64,000 nt of DNA from Pedobacter frigiditerrae (lineage in GTDB: Bacteria > Bacteroidota > Bacteroidia > Sphingobacteriales > Sphingobacteriaceae). Shown in pieces: positions 33,534 through 41,186 of the stretch. The stretch spans positions 186,301-250,300 of the forward strand of contig NZ_SJSK01000003.1 in assembly GCF_004331645.1 (NCBI RefSeq). Direction: 5' to 3'. Position 1 is the first letter of the stretch. Every line of letters starts with the position of its first letter. The translations under genes and the position numbers were made by a program. The notes under the pieces were generated by a model. That model was not told where the DNA came from and searched no databases. It was given only the letters and a program-made list of their open reading frames with translations.

Positions 33534-34514
33534 TTATCCTCCAATGGTAATCATGCTTCTGTTTTGCAGGGTGGTGGTGTCAATCTGCTCAAAGTGTTTG
33601 CCCAGCTGACCACCCAATTCTTTTTTCTTACTTAAAATAGAAGCGTGGATAAGTGGTAGCACATCTTCGTTATTGCGTAAAGCAGTTAACAAATCTGTTT
33701 CTCCATCGCTAAAAAGACAGTTTTTTAATTTCCCGTCGGCAGTTAAGCGCATTCTATTGCAAGTGTCGCAAAATGGAGCACTCATGGTGCTTATAATGGC
33801 AAATGATCCTTCATGGCCTGGTATCATGAAACTTTTAGCGGTATCATGTGGCTCGGCCTTAACAGGAAGTACGCTGAAATCTTTTTCAATAACCTGCAGT
33901 ATCTCAGCCAAAGAGAACATTTTATTACTTGTCCATCTATTTCCACTGAAGGGCATGAATTCTATAAACCTAATTTGCAAAGGATGATGTTTGGTCCAGT
34001 CTATAAAGTCTTTGATTTCATCATCATTTAAGCCTTTCATCACCACCATGTTAATTTTTACGGTAAACTTATGTTGCAGTAAAAGTTCGATATTGCTACG
34101 TACCTGATGGAAAAGGTCGCGACGGGTAATGAGCATGAATTTCTCAGGCTGTAAGGTGTCTAAACTAATGTTAATGGATTTAATGCCTGCAGCTTTAAGG
34201 GTAGGTAACAGTTCGGCAATTCTTGTCCCGTTGGTGGTAATTACCAATTCGACAGGCAATTTCCCTAAATTAGAAATGATGGCTGCTGCATCTTTACGAA
34301 CCAATGGTTCGCCACCAGTTAGCCTTATTTTTTTAACACCTTGTGCTACAAATAGCTTAGCCAAACTTAAAATCTCGTCAGGTTGCATTAATCTTGAGGC
34401 TGGTGTGAAATCATAATCCTCTTCGGGCATACAATAAAAGCAGCGGAAGTTACAGTTATCAGTAAGTGATATCCGTAAGTAATCATGTACACGTCCAAAA
34501 GAATCTGCTATCAT
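33534..34514 (-). CDS. moaA: GTP 3',8-cyclase MoaA (radical SAM)
   Basis: A 326-residue radical SAM enzyme. The N-terminal cluster motif is CNFRCFYC (Cys21, Cys25, Cys28); the C-terminal cluster has CDTCNRMRL and a later Cys in KNCLF; the protein ends in the functional Gly-Gly. It turns GTP into 3',8-cyclo-7,8-dihydro-GTP, the first step of molybdopterin synthesis. Its ATG overlaps the stop of the upstream nucleotidyltransferase (34511-34514), which implies translational coupling. Confidence 0.96.
   Translation of the reverse strand: MIADSFGRVHDYLRISLTDNCNFRCFYCMPEEDYDFTPASRLMQPDEILSLAKLFVAQGVKKIRLTGGEPLVRKDAAAIISNLGKLPVELVITTNGTRIAELLPTLKAAGIKSINISLDTLQPEKFMLITRRDLFHQVRSNIELLLQHKFTVKINMVVMKGLNDDEIKDFIDWTKHHPLQIRFIEFMPFSGNRWTSNKMFSLAEILQVIEKDFSVLPVKAEPHDTAKSFMIPGHEGSFAIISTMSAPFCDTCNRMRLTADGKLKNCLFSDGETDLLTALRNNEDVLPLIHASILSKKKELGGQLGKHFEQIDTTTLQNRSMITIGG
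33537..33542 (-). promoter_or_regulatory. Shine-Dalgarno-like site for moeA inside the last two moaA codons
   Basis: The minus strand reads GGAGGA, which is at once the Gly-Gly end of MoaA and a strong ribosome-binding sequence 10 bases before the moeA ATG. Such strong sites are uncommon in Bacteroidota and here help to fix the moeA start. Confidence 0.6.
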
Positions 34515-35101
34515 TGTTGTTTGGTTAAATTATCGTAATCTGCCTCAGTATCTATATCAATATCTCCTTTTTCAAAAGAGATGGTTCCTACATCTTTTGG
34601 ATGTTGTTGTATCAGGTGTTTCGCTCCAGTATCTCCGCTCAAATTCATTAAAGCTGTAAAGTATTTCTTGTTAAACAAAACAGGTGTGCCAATGGTGTTA
34701 CCATATTTGCTAGCAATAATATGATATTCGGTATGCTGTTTCTCTTCCACCAACTGCATTAATGTTGCTGTGGTTAAAAATGCTTGGTCAGAAACCATAA
34801 TCATTACATTTTCAGTAGCTGGATTAAGTTTAAGTAATTCAGCTAAACCGGCATGAATACTGGTCGACATTCCATTTTCCCAACGCTCATTCATAACGTA
34901 ATTTATACCAGCTTGTTGATGTGTTGCCGAAATTTCATCAGCATAAGCCCCCAGCACCGTTACAATGGCCTTAGCTCCTGTTCCTATAGCTGCTTCCGTA
35001 GCTATTTCCAATAAGGATTTGCCTTTGTAACTCAACAATTGTTTCGGTTTTCCGAGCCTGCTCGAGCTTCCTGCTGCTAATATAATGATGCCGTTTTCCA
35101 T
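34511..35101 (-). CDS. MobA/MocA-like molybdenum cofactor nucleotidyltransferase
   Basis: A 196-residue NTP-transferase-like protein. The nucleotide loop is ILAAGSSSRLGKPKQLL at the N-terminus, followed by MIMVSDQAFL and GTPVLFNKKYF. The pattern is closer to MocA (cytidylyltransferase making MCD) than to MobA (GMP transfer), because MocA-like proteins have this SSRLG(K/R)PKQLL form and often neighbour xdhC. Its stop overlaps the moaA start and it lies 3 bases after xdhC. Confidence 0.88.
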   Translation of the reverse strand: MENGIIILAAGSSSRLGKPKQLLSYKGKSLLEIATEAAIGTGAKAIVTVLGAYADEISATHQQAGINYVMNERWENGMSTSIHAGLAELLKLNPATENVMIMVSDQAFLTTATLMQLVEEKQHTEYHIIASKYGNTIGTPVLFNKKYFTALMNLSGDTGAKHLIQQHPKDVGTISFEKGDIDIDTEADYDNLTKQQ

Positions 35102-35104
35102 TCC

Positions 35105-36214
35105 TTAATTTATTTGGTGGGTATGGATGGAATTCTTTTTGTTTTTTAAGGAGGCAGCGCCTGCACCTGCAAAAAAAGCTTTAATTTCTGCAATAATGGA
35201 TATGGCAATTTCTTCTGCCGTTTCTGCGCCAATGTCTAAGCCAATAGGACCGTGAACTCGGTTCTGATTTTCTTCAGTATTCAAATTTAACTCCTCCAAC
35301 ATCTTGATTAGCTTTTTCTTTGGTCCGAGTGTACCAATATAAGGGGCATTGGTGTTTAAGAGCAAGTTTAACAATGCTGTATCATAGTTGTAATTGTGCG
35401 TCATTAACGCAAATGCGGTTTGTTCATCAATTTCAACTTTATCAAGCAAATCATTAGGTTTTGCTATTAAAACCCTATTTGCATTAGGGAAACGTTGCGC
35501 TGTTGCGTGTGTTGGTCTACCATCTACAACGGTTACTTCCCAACCCAATACATCGGCCATTTGAACCAATGGCTGCACATCGTTTCCAGCACCCGCAATA
35601 ATTAAGGCAATTGGAGGGCTGGTATATTCATAAAAAGCTTCATAAGGTAATTCATCAACCTTTAAAGGTTCAAAACGTGAGGTTTGATTAAGCAATACTT
35701 GCTGAGCTTGTTCGGTAAGTTGCTGTGAAATTTGGTCTGAAACAATGGAGCTTATTTTCGCTCGGCGATATAACATGCTTGTTCCCAATTGCTGTTGATG
35801 ATCTGTAGAGAATAGGGTAACCAACACAGCACGCTCGCGTTCTGCTGCTAGCGCTTTTAATATGTCGATTGGATTATTGACTTCCTTACTGTTTATAGGC
35901 TCGAATAAAATATATACAATCCCATTACAGCCTAGTTGTACGCCAAACTTAGCATCATCTTCATCGGTTGTATCATAAGTAACCAGTTTTTTTTGTTGTT
36001 GATGAATGGCCGAAAGCGCTTTTTTCAATGCATCGCCCTCTAAACAGCCGCCACTGATGGCACCCGTTAATAAGCCATCTTCGGTAACCAACATTCTGGC
36101 TCCTGGCCTGCGATAGGATGAACCCTCTACTTTAACTACAGTAGCTAATGCCGATCTTTTGTTTTCTTGTTCTGCTTTGATGTAGGCTTTTAATATGTCT
36201 GTAATCTCTTTCAT
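35105..36214 (-). CDS. XdhC/CoxI-family molybdoenzyme maturation factor
   Basis: A 369-residue protein with an N-terminal XdhC/CoxI domain (SSYRRPGARMLV, GAISGGCLEGDALKKAL) and a C-terminal Rossmann domain (ALIIAGAGNDVQPLVQMADV, VVDGRPTHATAQRFP, ATLGPKKK-like TLGPKKKLIK). XdhC proteins bind sulfurated molybdenum cofactor and insert it into xanthine-dehydrogenase-type enzymes. As the first gene of the operon it points to a partner of the xanthine oxidase family elsewhere in the genome. No candidate is visible here. Confidence 0.92.
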   Translation of the reverse strand: MKEITDILKAYIKAEQENKRSALATVVKVEGSSYRRPGARMLVTEDGLLTGAISGGCLEGDALKKALSAIHQQQKKLVTYDTTDEDDAKFGVQLGCNGIVYILFEPINSKEVNNPIDILKALAAERERAVLVTLFSTDHQQQLGTSMLYRRAKISSIVSDQISQQLTEQAQQVLLNQTSRFEPLKVDELPYEAFYEYTSPPIALIIAGAGNDVQPLVQMADVLGWEVTVVDGRPTHATAQRFPNANRVLIAKPNDLLDKVEIDEQTAFALMTHNYNYDTALLNLLLNTNAPYIGTLGPKKKLIKMLEELNLNTEENQNRVHGPIGLDIGAETAEEIAISIIAEIKAFFAGAGAASLKNKKNSIHTHQIN

Positions 36215-36309
36215 TGCCGTTTTACAGGTGGGAATTTAGCTATTTTTTTTACGATTGACTAGAAATGGTTTGATTTTTACGTTAAGGTGTTGAGGCGAGG
36301 AGGCGTTAT

Positions 36310-36366
36310 GCTGTCTCTTCATCATACCGTCACCTCGACAGAGCGCAGCGACGAGAGGTCTCTAAC
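36310..36366. repeat. Type-B dispersed repeat, copy 1 (uninterrupted)
   Basis: The core reads CACCTCGACAGAGCGCA then GCGACGAGAGGTCTCTAAC. The same sequence at 44747-44840 is split by a 36-base palindromic module between these two halves; a third partial copy lies at 47686-47745. Confidence 0.85.
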
Positions 36367-36472
36367 TTTAAAGCCCCAATCTTTAAAAATGCTTCTGCCT
36401 AAATGTGTATCAAAAGTTCGGTCCGCTAAAGCAAACAATCAACGAAAAACGAACATAGAAAATGTCCGAAAG

Positions 36473-36543
36473 TCACGAAGCCCTATCCTAGGATTTTTAA
36501 TCCGATTTATCGGATCTCACATTATTCAACAAAAATATTTATC
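36473..36543 (+). repeat. 71-base direct repeat, left copy
   Basis: Begins TCACGAAGCCCTATC and ends AAAAATATTTATC. It differs from the right copy at 36712-36782 by three bases. The inner part GGATTTTTAATCC / GATTTATCGGATC is itself dyad-like. Confidence 0.9.
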
Positions 36544-36642
36544 GTTATTCGAACATTCATGGCCTATCAGCCTTCACATGGCTTTAAGATTGCCAGCCGC
36601 ATATAATGCGTTATGTATGTATCTTGCCTACAATAGCATTAC

Positions 36643-36668
36643 GATTGCCAGTCAAGCTGGCAATGACG
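36643..36668. repeat. Small hairpin repeat, copy in inverse orientation to 54821-54846
   Basis: An 8-base stem ATTGCCAG/CTGGCAAT around a 5-base loop (36644-36664). The whole 26 bases are the exact reverse complement of 54821-54846. Confidence 0.85.
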
Positions 36669-36711
36669 TAGTTTGTTAGAGAGCTTCGCAACCGCTCCTC
36701 GTGATTTGCAA

Positions 36712-36782
36712 TCACGAAGCCCTATCCCTGGATTTTTAATCCGATTTATCAGATCTCACATTATTCAACAAAAATATTTATC
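36712..36782 (+). repeat. 71-base direct repeat, right copy
   Basis: Three mismatches against the left copy. The sequence that follows the left copy directly (GTTATTC, then AACATTCAT) appears here only after about 35 extra bases, which are bracketed by a second ATATTTATC; this suggests a short insertion or duplication. Confidence 0.9.
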
Positions 36783-36867
36783 CCCAAATTCTTCTTCTCA
36801 ACTGCACATATTTATCGTTATTCAAACATTCATAAACACTTATCTCATCTATAAAATTTAAACAAAA

Positions 36868-38106
36868 CTAGTTCTTGTCTATGCGATACAATCTTCCTTG
36901 GTCTGTGATGGCATAAAGCGCACCATCTATTCCTTGGGTAATGTCTCTAAAACGCTGGTTTACGTTTGCCAGGAGTCTTTCTTCTCCAGTTACCACATTA
37001 TTCGTGATCATTAAACGTACAATGTGCATACCGCTTAATGCGCCAATGAAAAGGTTATTTTGCCATTCAGGTACTCGATTGCTACTGTAAAACGTCATGC
37101 CACTTGGCGATACCACAGGATCCCAATAATAAACTGGCTGCGTCATTCCATTCTGTGCCTGTATCCCGGTTAGTACTGGCTGTCCACTATATTCCAATCC
37201 ATAAGTAATAATTGGCCAACCGAAGTTTGCTCCTGGCTGCACACGATTAATTTCATCTCCACCTCTAGGTCCGTGTTCGCTTTGCCAAATATCTCCAGTT
37301 ACGGGATGCATGGCCAGCCCTTGTGGGTTTCTATGGCCAATTGAGTAAAGTTCTGGGAGGGCACCAGCTTGCCCGATAAAGGGATTGCCTGCTACTGGCT
37401 GTCCGTCTTTAGTAATTCTAACTACTTTTCCGATAGCTGCATTTGTTGACTGGGCTTGAGCACGGGTTACATTATCTGAACGTTCACCAAGGCTGGCAAA
37501 AAGATTTCCGTTTCTATCAAATATCACTCTTCCCCCATAATGGTTTACGCCAGAATAGCGAGGGCTTCCACGAAAAATAACGGTGGCGCCTTCTATTGAA
37601 AGCTCGTTGGTAGCCAATCTTCCCTTTGCTATGGCAGTAACGTTGCCGCCTGTACCTGGTTCTGAAAACGACCAGTAGACCATACGGTTAGTTGCAAAAT
37701 CTGGATCAAGGCATATGCCAAGTAAGCCACCTTGTCCGTTGGCATTAACCGTAGGAATACCTGTATTAATTTCAGTAACAGCTCCAGCACTGGTAACGAT
37801 ACGCATTCTTCCGGCCTTTTCTGTAACTATAAAACGGCCATCAGGCATGGCTGCAATTCCCCAAGGTGCCGTAAGCGAAGAAGTAACTACGCTTGTGCTA
37901 TAACTTGTTGTAGTTTTTACTGCAGCTATTCTTGTCTGACCGGTAAAGGCAGGTTTATAATTAGAATTTGGTGGCAAGGTTTCTACCGATGGGTTAGTAG
38001 GAGTAGTAGGTACAGGTTCATCAATAGGTTCTGTTTTATCTTTCTTTTTACAAGATGTGGCTAACATTAAACTACTCGCCATAAGGATCATAAGATAAGT
38101 TTTCAT
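36868..38106 (-). CDS. PQQ-dependent sugar dehydrogenase, lipoprotein
   Basis: A 412-residue lipoprotein (lipobox LATSC near residue 19). The six-bladed propeller of soluble aldose-sugar dehydrogenases is clear: LTAPWGIAAMPDGRFIVTEKAGRM, NGQGGLLGICLDPDF, the catalytic-His region VNHYGGRVIFD, SIGHRNPQGLAMHP, and SEHGPRGGDEINRV with GANFGWP. These enzymes oxidise aldoses to lactones in the periplasm with PQQ. No PQQ biosynthesis gene is in the window. Monocistronic, with a repeat-rich region downstream and a 270-base gap upstream. Confidence 0.92.
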   Translation of the reverse strand: MKTYLMILMASSLMLATSCKKKDKTEPIDEPVPTTPTNPSVETLPPNSNYKPAFTGQTRIAAVKTTTSYSTSVVTSSLTAPWGIAAMPDGRFIVTEKAGRMRIVTSAGAVTEINTGIPTVNANGQGGLLGICLDPDFATNRMVYWSFSEPGTGGNVTAIAKGRLATNELSIEGATVIFRGSPRYSGVNHYGGRVIFDRNGNLFASLGERSDNVTRAQAQSTNAAIGKVVRITKDGQPVAGNPFIGQAGALPELYSIGHRNPQGLAMHPVTGDIWQSEHGPRGGDEINRVQPGANFGWPIITYGLEYSGQPVLTGIQAQNGMTQPVYYWDPVVSPSGMTFYSSNRVPEWQNNLFIGALSGMHIVRLMITNNVVTGEERLLANVNQRFRDITQGIDGALYAITDQGRLYRIDKN

Positions 38107-38228
38107 ATCAATTTATTTAACGTCCATTAATTAACCTGAGTGTTTTTTTAGCACGGTCTTTACCTCAACTTCTAACGTATACAGGTTACATAAAGTTTTA
38201 TCATTATCAAGTTTTATTTAACCTCAAC

Positions 38229-38371
38229 GAATAATGGAAGAAGTCCGAAAGTCGGAAAGTCCGGAAGATAAGGGAGTAGAGAAGAAGAAAAGATGTTTAG
38301 TTGTGGAGATGTGGAGTTGTTGAGGGGTTAGATCAAATAACGAACAACGCCAAACGAACAACGAAAGACCG
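38229..38371. repeat. Type-A purine-rich low-complexity repeat
   Basis: Contains GTCCGAAAGTCGGAAAGTCC, then GTTGTGGAGATGTGGAGTTG and AACGAACAACGCCAAACGAA words. It lies directly past the 3' end of the AraC gene. Related stretches lie at 40975-41092, 43453-43523, 44655-44739, 44876-44925, 46449-46505 and 47540-47660. Confidence 0.75.
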
Positions 38372-38377
38372 ATATGT

Positions 38378-39175
38378 TCAGAGCCTTGATGGGGATACAC
38401 CATACCTGTTCTTGAAGGCGAAGGAAAAATGGGAAAGGTTTTCAAAGCCAAGTTCAAGGTAGATTTCTGAGGCCGACCTGCCCTTTTCGCTGATCTGGTA
38501 ATGGGCTTCGTGCAACCTCCTTTGCTGTAACCACCTGCTAGGAGTGCTGCCTAATATTTTCTGGAAATCACGTTTAAAGGTAGCAAGGCTACGCCCGGTT
38601 AAATAGGCGAAACGCTCTAAAGGTACATTAAAATGAAAGTTTTTCTCCATGAATCCCTTTAAGTCGGTCTTTATGGGATCGCTAAAGTCAAACAGCATAT
38701 CTTTTAGTTCTGGATTACCCTGCAATAAGATGAAGATGGCTTCACGCAACTTTACATCTACGAGCTTCGAATCGATTTTTACTCCGTCTTGGTTGTAGGG
38801 AGAAAGGGAATCCATGTAACTTTTGAGCAGTGGACGAGGAGCAAGTCTAACAAAACTGCCCTTGCCCGATGGAGATGATGCGCGGATGTCATGCTCAACG
38901 CTCATGCTGCGCAGGGTATGTTGGTCAAGGTACACCGAAACAGAGCGGAACTCGCCTCCGGGTGGGGGCTCCTTAAGGAATTTGACCAATTGGTTTCGCT
39001 TGATCAGCCTAAAATCTCCAGGGTTAAAGACATGCTGCTTTTCTCCGTCACTGAGTGTGAGGGTACCTGAAATCTGGTAACTGAACACATGCTCGCTCAC
39101 GAACTGTTCGCCCTCTCTATTTTTGACGTAATAGCAGGAATAAGCGATGCTTGGATGGTCTATTTTGGGAGCCAT
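38378..39175 (-). CDS. AraC-family transcriptional regulator
   Basis: A 265-residue regulator. The N-terminal 110 residues form a cupin-like sensing domain (EHVFSYQISGTLTLSDGEKQ, FNPGDFRLIKRNQ); the DNA-binding domain lies at about 160-262 (PLERFAYLTGRSLATFKRDF, then ASEIYLELGFENLSHFSFAFK, ending GVSPSRL). It is 80 bases downstream of the SDR gene on the same strand and probably controls it. Base composition is clearly GC-richer than most of the window: I counted 34 G+C of 60 in 38941-39000. Confidence 0.9.
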   Translation of the reverse strand: MAPKIDHPSIAYSCYYVKNREGEQFVSEHVFSYQISGTLTLSDGEKQHVFNPGDFRLIKRNQLVKFLKEPPPGGEFRSVSVYLDQHTLRSMSVEHDIRASSPSGKGSFVRLAPRPLLKSYMDSLSPYNQDGVKIDSKLVDVKLREAIFILLQGNPELKDMLFDFSDPIKTDLKGFMEKNFHFNVPLERFAYLTGRSLATFKRDFQKILGSTPSRWLQQRRLHEAHYQISEKGRSASEIYLELGFENLSHFSFAFKNRYGVSPSRL

Positions 39176-39255
39176 AGTTTTAAAGGGTTGAGGGGTAGAG
39201 CAATTTCGCTTTAGGGAATGAATGTCCTTGCCCAGCCCATCAACTTAATTGAATG

Positions 39256-40140
39256 TTACTTTTTTAAATTTAGGTATTTTTTGCCGTGTTCTGTCTGCAA
39301 AAAGTTTTCGGCGTCATCTGCATCTGTAGAGGTGCTGATGTTTTCCCATTGCTCAAGCTCTCGGAGCTTTGCCGCCTCAGAATACTTAACAATGGCCACG
39401 GCCTCGCTGCCAAGCAATAGGTGAAGTGGAGGTTGTGGGTGGTTCACCATGTCAATCATTACCTTGGCTGCCTTATCAGGATCTCCCATTGGTTTAATGC
39501 TCCCGCTCTTAAAGGCATTCACCCTGGCATCTACCGTAGTTTCATACCCTTCAATGTGTGGGGCATAAGTCATTGAATCTCCTGCCCAGTCGGTACGAAA
39601 ACCGCCCGGTTCAATGCAGGTTACCTTGATGCCCAATGGCGCCACCTCAATCGCCAAACCTTCGCTGAAACCGCTGAGGCCAAATTTTGCCGCTTGGTAA
39701 ATACTTACGCCGCCACTGCCAACCCTGCCACCGATGGAGCTTACCTGCAGGATGTGCCCTGATCTTTGCTTGCGCATATAGGGAAGTACTGCTCGGGTTA
39801 ATGCAATCGGGGCATAAAGATTGGTCTGCAACTGACTGCTCACTTGTTCGGCTGTGTAACCTTCAATGGCTCCAGTGATGCCGAAGCCTGCATTGTTAAC
39901 CAATACATCAATCCTTCCAAAATGTGCAATCGTGTCTGTTACGGCAGCTTCAATAGCTTCGGCTATGTTAACATCCAGTTGGAGTGGATAGAGTTGATTG
40001 GGGTATTTTTCATGGAGATCTTTCAATGCGCTAATATCCCTTGCGGTTGCGGCAACTAAATCGCCTATTGCTAATACCGCTGCTGTTAGGCTGCGTCCCA
40101 GTCCCCTGGAGCTTCCTGTAATGAACCAAACTTTTTTCAT
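39256..40140 (-). CDS. Short-chain dehydrogenase/reductase (classical SDR)
   Basis: A 294-residue NAD(P)-dependent oxidoreductase. Motifs: WFITGSSRGLGRS at the N-terminus (cofactor loop), VNNAGFG, catalytic Ser in ILQVSSIGG and the YxxxK pair in SIYQAAKFG, followed by IEPGGFRTDW. The ATG at 40140 is preferred over a TTG at 40164 because it gives the standard SDR N-terminus. Substrate unknown. It is divergent from the PNPOx-like gene with about 200 bases between, and shares the GC-rich composition of its neighbours. Confidence 0.93.
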   Translation of the reverse strand: MKKVWFITGSSRGLGRSLTAAVLAIGDLVAATARDISALKDLHEKYPNQLYPLQLDVNIAEAIEAAVTDTIAHFGRIDVLVNNAGFGITGAIEGYTAEQVSSQLQTNLYAPIALTRAVLPYMRKQRSGHILQVSSIGGRVGSGGVSIYQAAKFGLSGFSEGLAIEVAPLGIKVTCIEPGGFRTDWAGDSMTYAPHIEGYETTVDARVNAFKSGSIKPMGDPDKAAKVMIDMVNHPQPPLHLLLGSEAVAIVKYSEAAKLRELEQWENISTSTDADDAENFLQTEHGKKYLNLKK

Positions 40141-40343
40141 GTTGTTGATTTTTATTTGATACAAAGATAAAGGGGCAGCACAGTATCAGTTTTGTTTAAA
40201 GGCTCAATTTACTTTGTTGAAAAGTTCATTTTCTAGTGTCTCGTAAAAATTGAATGAAAAGCAATTCATCGCCATGATAAAAATCTATGCTAATGATCGG
40301 TTCCTGAAAATTAATCGTAATTTGTATAAAAAACGCTGATCAC

Positions 40344-40979
40344 ATGAACTATCCGGAAATTGCTTTTACAAAGGAGGTGAAAACTTTACAAGAAAAATTT
40401 GGCAGCAGGGCAGCTTACGCCCGAATGGCAGATTCACGAACAACCGATGGCCTGTCAGAAGAGGAAATCGACTTCATTACGCAACAGGATTATTTCTACC
40501 TTTCAACCATTAGCGAAAGTGGTTATCCCTATATACAGTTCAGGGGAGGCCCAAAAGGTTTTTTAAAAGTGATTGATCACACGACTCTGGGTTTCATCGA
40601 TTTTGAGGGCAACAAGCAGTACATCTCTGCCGGGAACATTAAAACCAACAATAAGGCCGCTTTATTTTTTCTTGACCAGGCTTCCCGAACCCGGCTTAAG
40701 ATGTTCGCTGAAGTGGAAGTGGTATCCCTGGCTGAACGGCCCGATCTTCTTGAAAAACTTAGCCTAGCAGATTATCAATACAAACCCAAGTTCATCATGC
40801 TCTTTAAGGTGCAAGGTTACGATTGGAATTGCCCCCAGCACATCACACCTAGATATACACAGGAAGAAATCCAAGAAGCATTTAAGGGACATCTAGAAGA
40901 ATCAGAACGGTTAAAAGAGGCAAACGAAAGATTGAGAAGAGAAATAGCCGATTTGGGAGGTGGGAGTAGAGAGTCTTGA
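40344..40979 (+). CDS. Pyridoxamine-5'-phosphate-oxidase-like flavin-binding protein
   Basis: A 211-residue protein with a split-barrel PNPOx-like domain: ITQQDYFYLSTISESGYPYI, FRGGPKGFLKVID, FEGNKQYISAGNI, RTRLKMFAEVEVV. Such proteins bind FMN, F420 or haem, and many act as redox enzymes of unknown substrate. The last about 30 residues (ESERLKEANERLRREI) form a short coiled coil. The final DLGGGSRES looks as if it is encoded by the neighbouring type-A repeat, which also provides the stop. GC-rich (34 of 60 in 40681-40740). Confidence 0.87.
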   Translation: MNYPEIAFTKEVKTLQEKFGSRAAYARMADSRTTDGLSEEEIDFITQQDYFYLSTISESGYPYIQFRGGPKGFLKVIDHTTLGFIDFEGNKQYISAGNIKTNNKAALFFLDQASRTRLKMFAEVEVVSLAERPDLLEKLSLADYQYKPKFIMLFKVQGYDWNCPQHITPRYTQEEIQEAFKGHLEESERLKEANERLRREIADLGGGSRES

Positions 40980-41092
40980 GTTGTCGGTAAAGTGGTAGAG
41001 TTGTGGAGTTGGGAAGATGGGGAATAGGGAATAGGTAAGATGGACGATGAAAAACCATCAACGATAAACGAAAAACGATTTCAGCGATAAAC
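40975..41092. repeat. Type-A purine-rich low-complexity repeat at the 3' end of the PNPOx gene
   Basis: Contains GTAGAGTTGTGGAGTTGGGAA and the AACGATAAACGAAAAACG words seen in other copies. The repeat begins at or just inside the stop codon of the PNPOx gene. Confidence 0.7.
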
Positions 41093-41186
41093 AATGTTAA
41101 AAGTTGTTAAGCCAACGGGACTTATGTACAGAGACTGGATATTATGGCTACTTTAGTTTTACGATAGCCCTAAATCAATTCTTTTA

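Larger units (their letters stand above)
36215..36867. repeat. Repeat-filled non-coding stretch between xdhC and PQQ dehydrogenase
   Basis: About 650 bases without a credible gene. It contains a type-B repeat (36310-36366), a purine-rich scrap with GAAAAACGAAC-like words (36430-36470), a 71-base direct repeat pair (36473-36543 and 36712-36782), and a hairpin (36643-36668) whose reverse complement recurs at 54821. Two open frames here are long only because the repeats lack stops. Confidence 0.8.

Noticed and set aside
36287..36861. Two open frames of 130 and 62 codons upstream of the PQQ dehydrogenase
   Set aside because: They run through direct and type-B repeats and have no recognisable domain; their length is due to the repeats lacking stops.
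38224..38457. Minus-strand frame of 77 codons at the end of the AraC gene
   Set aside because: It overlaps the regulator in another frame and the type-A repeat; no domain or start support.
38229..41092. Integrative element with attachment sites around the GC-rich cassette
   Set aside because: The flanking repeats are related in wording only, with no exact att-like direct repeat and no integrase or transposase nearby.
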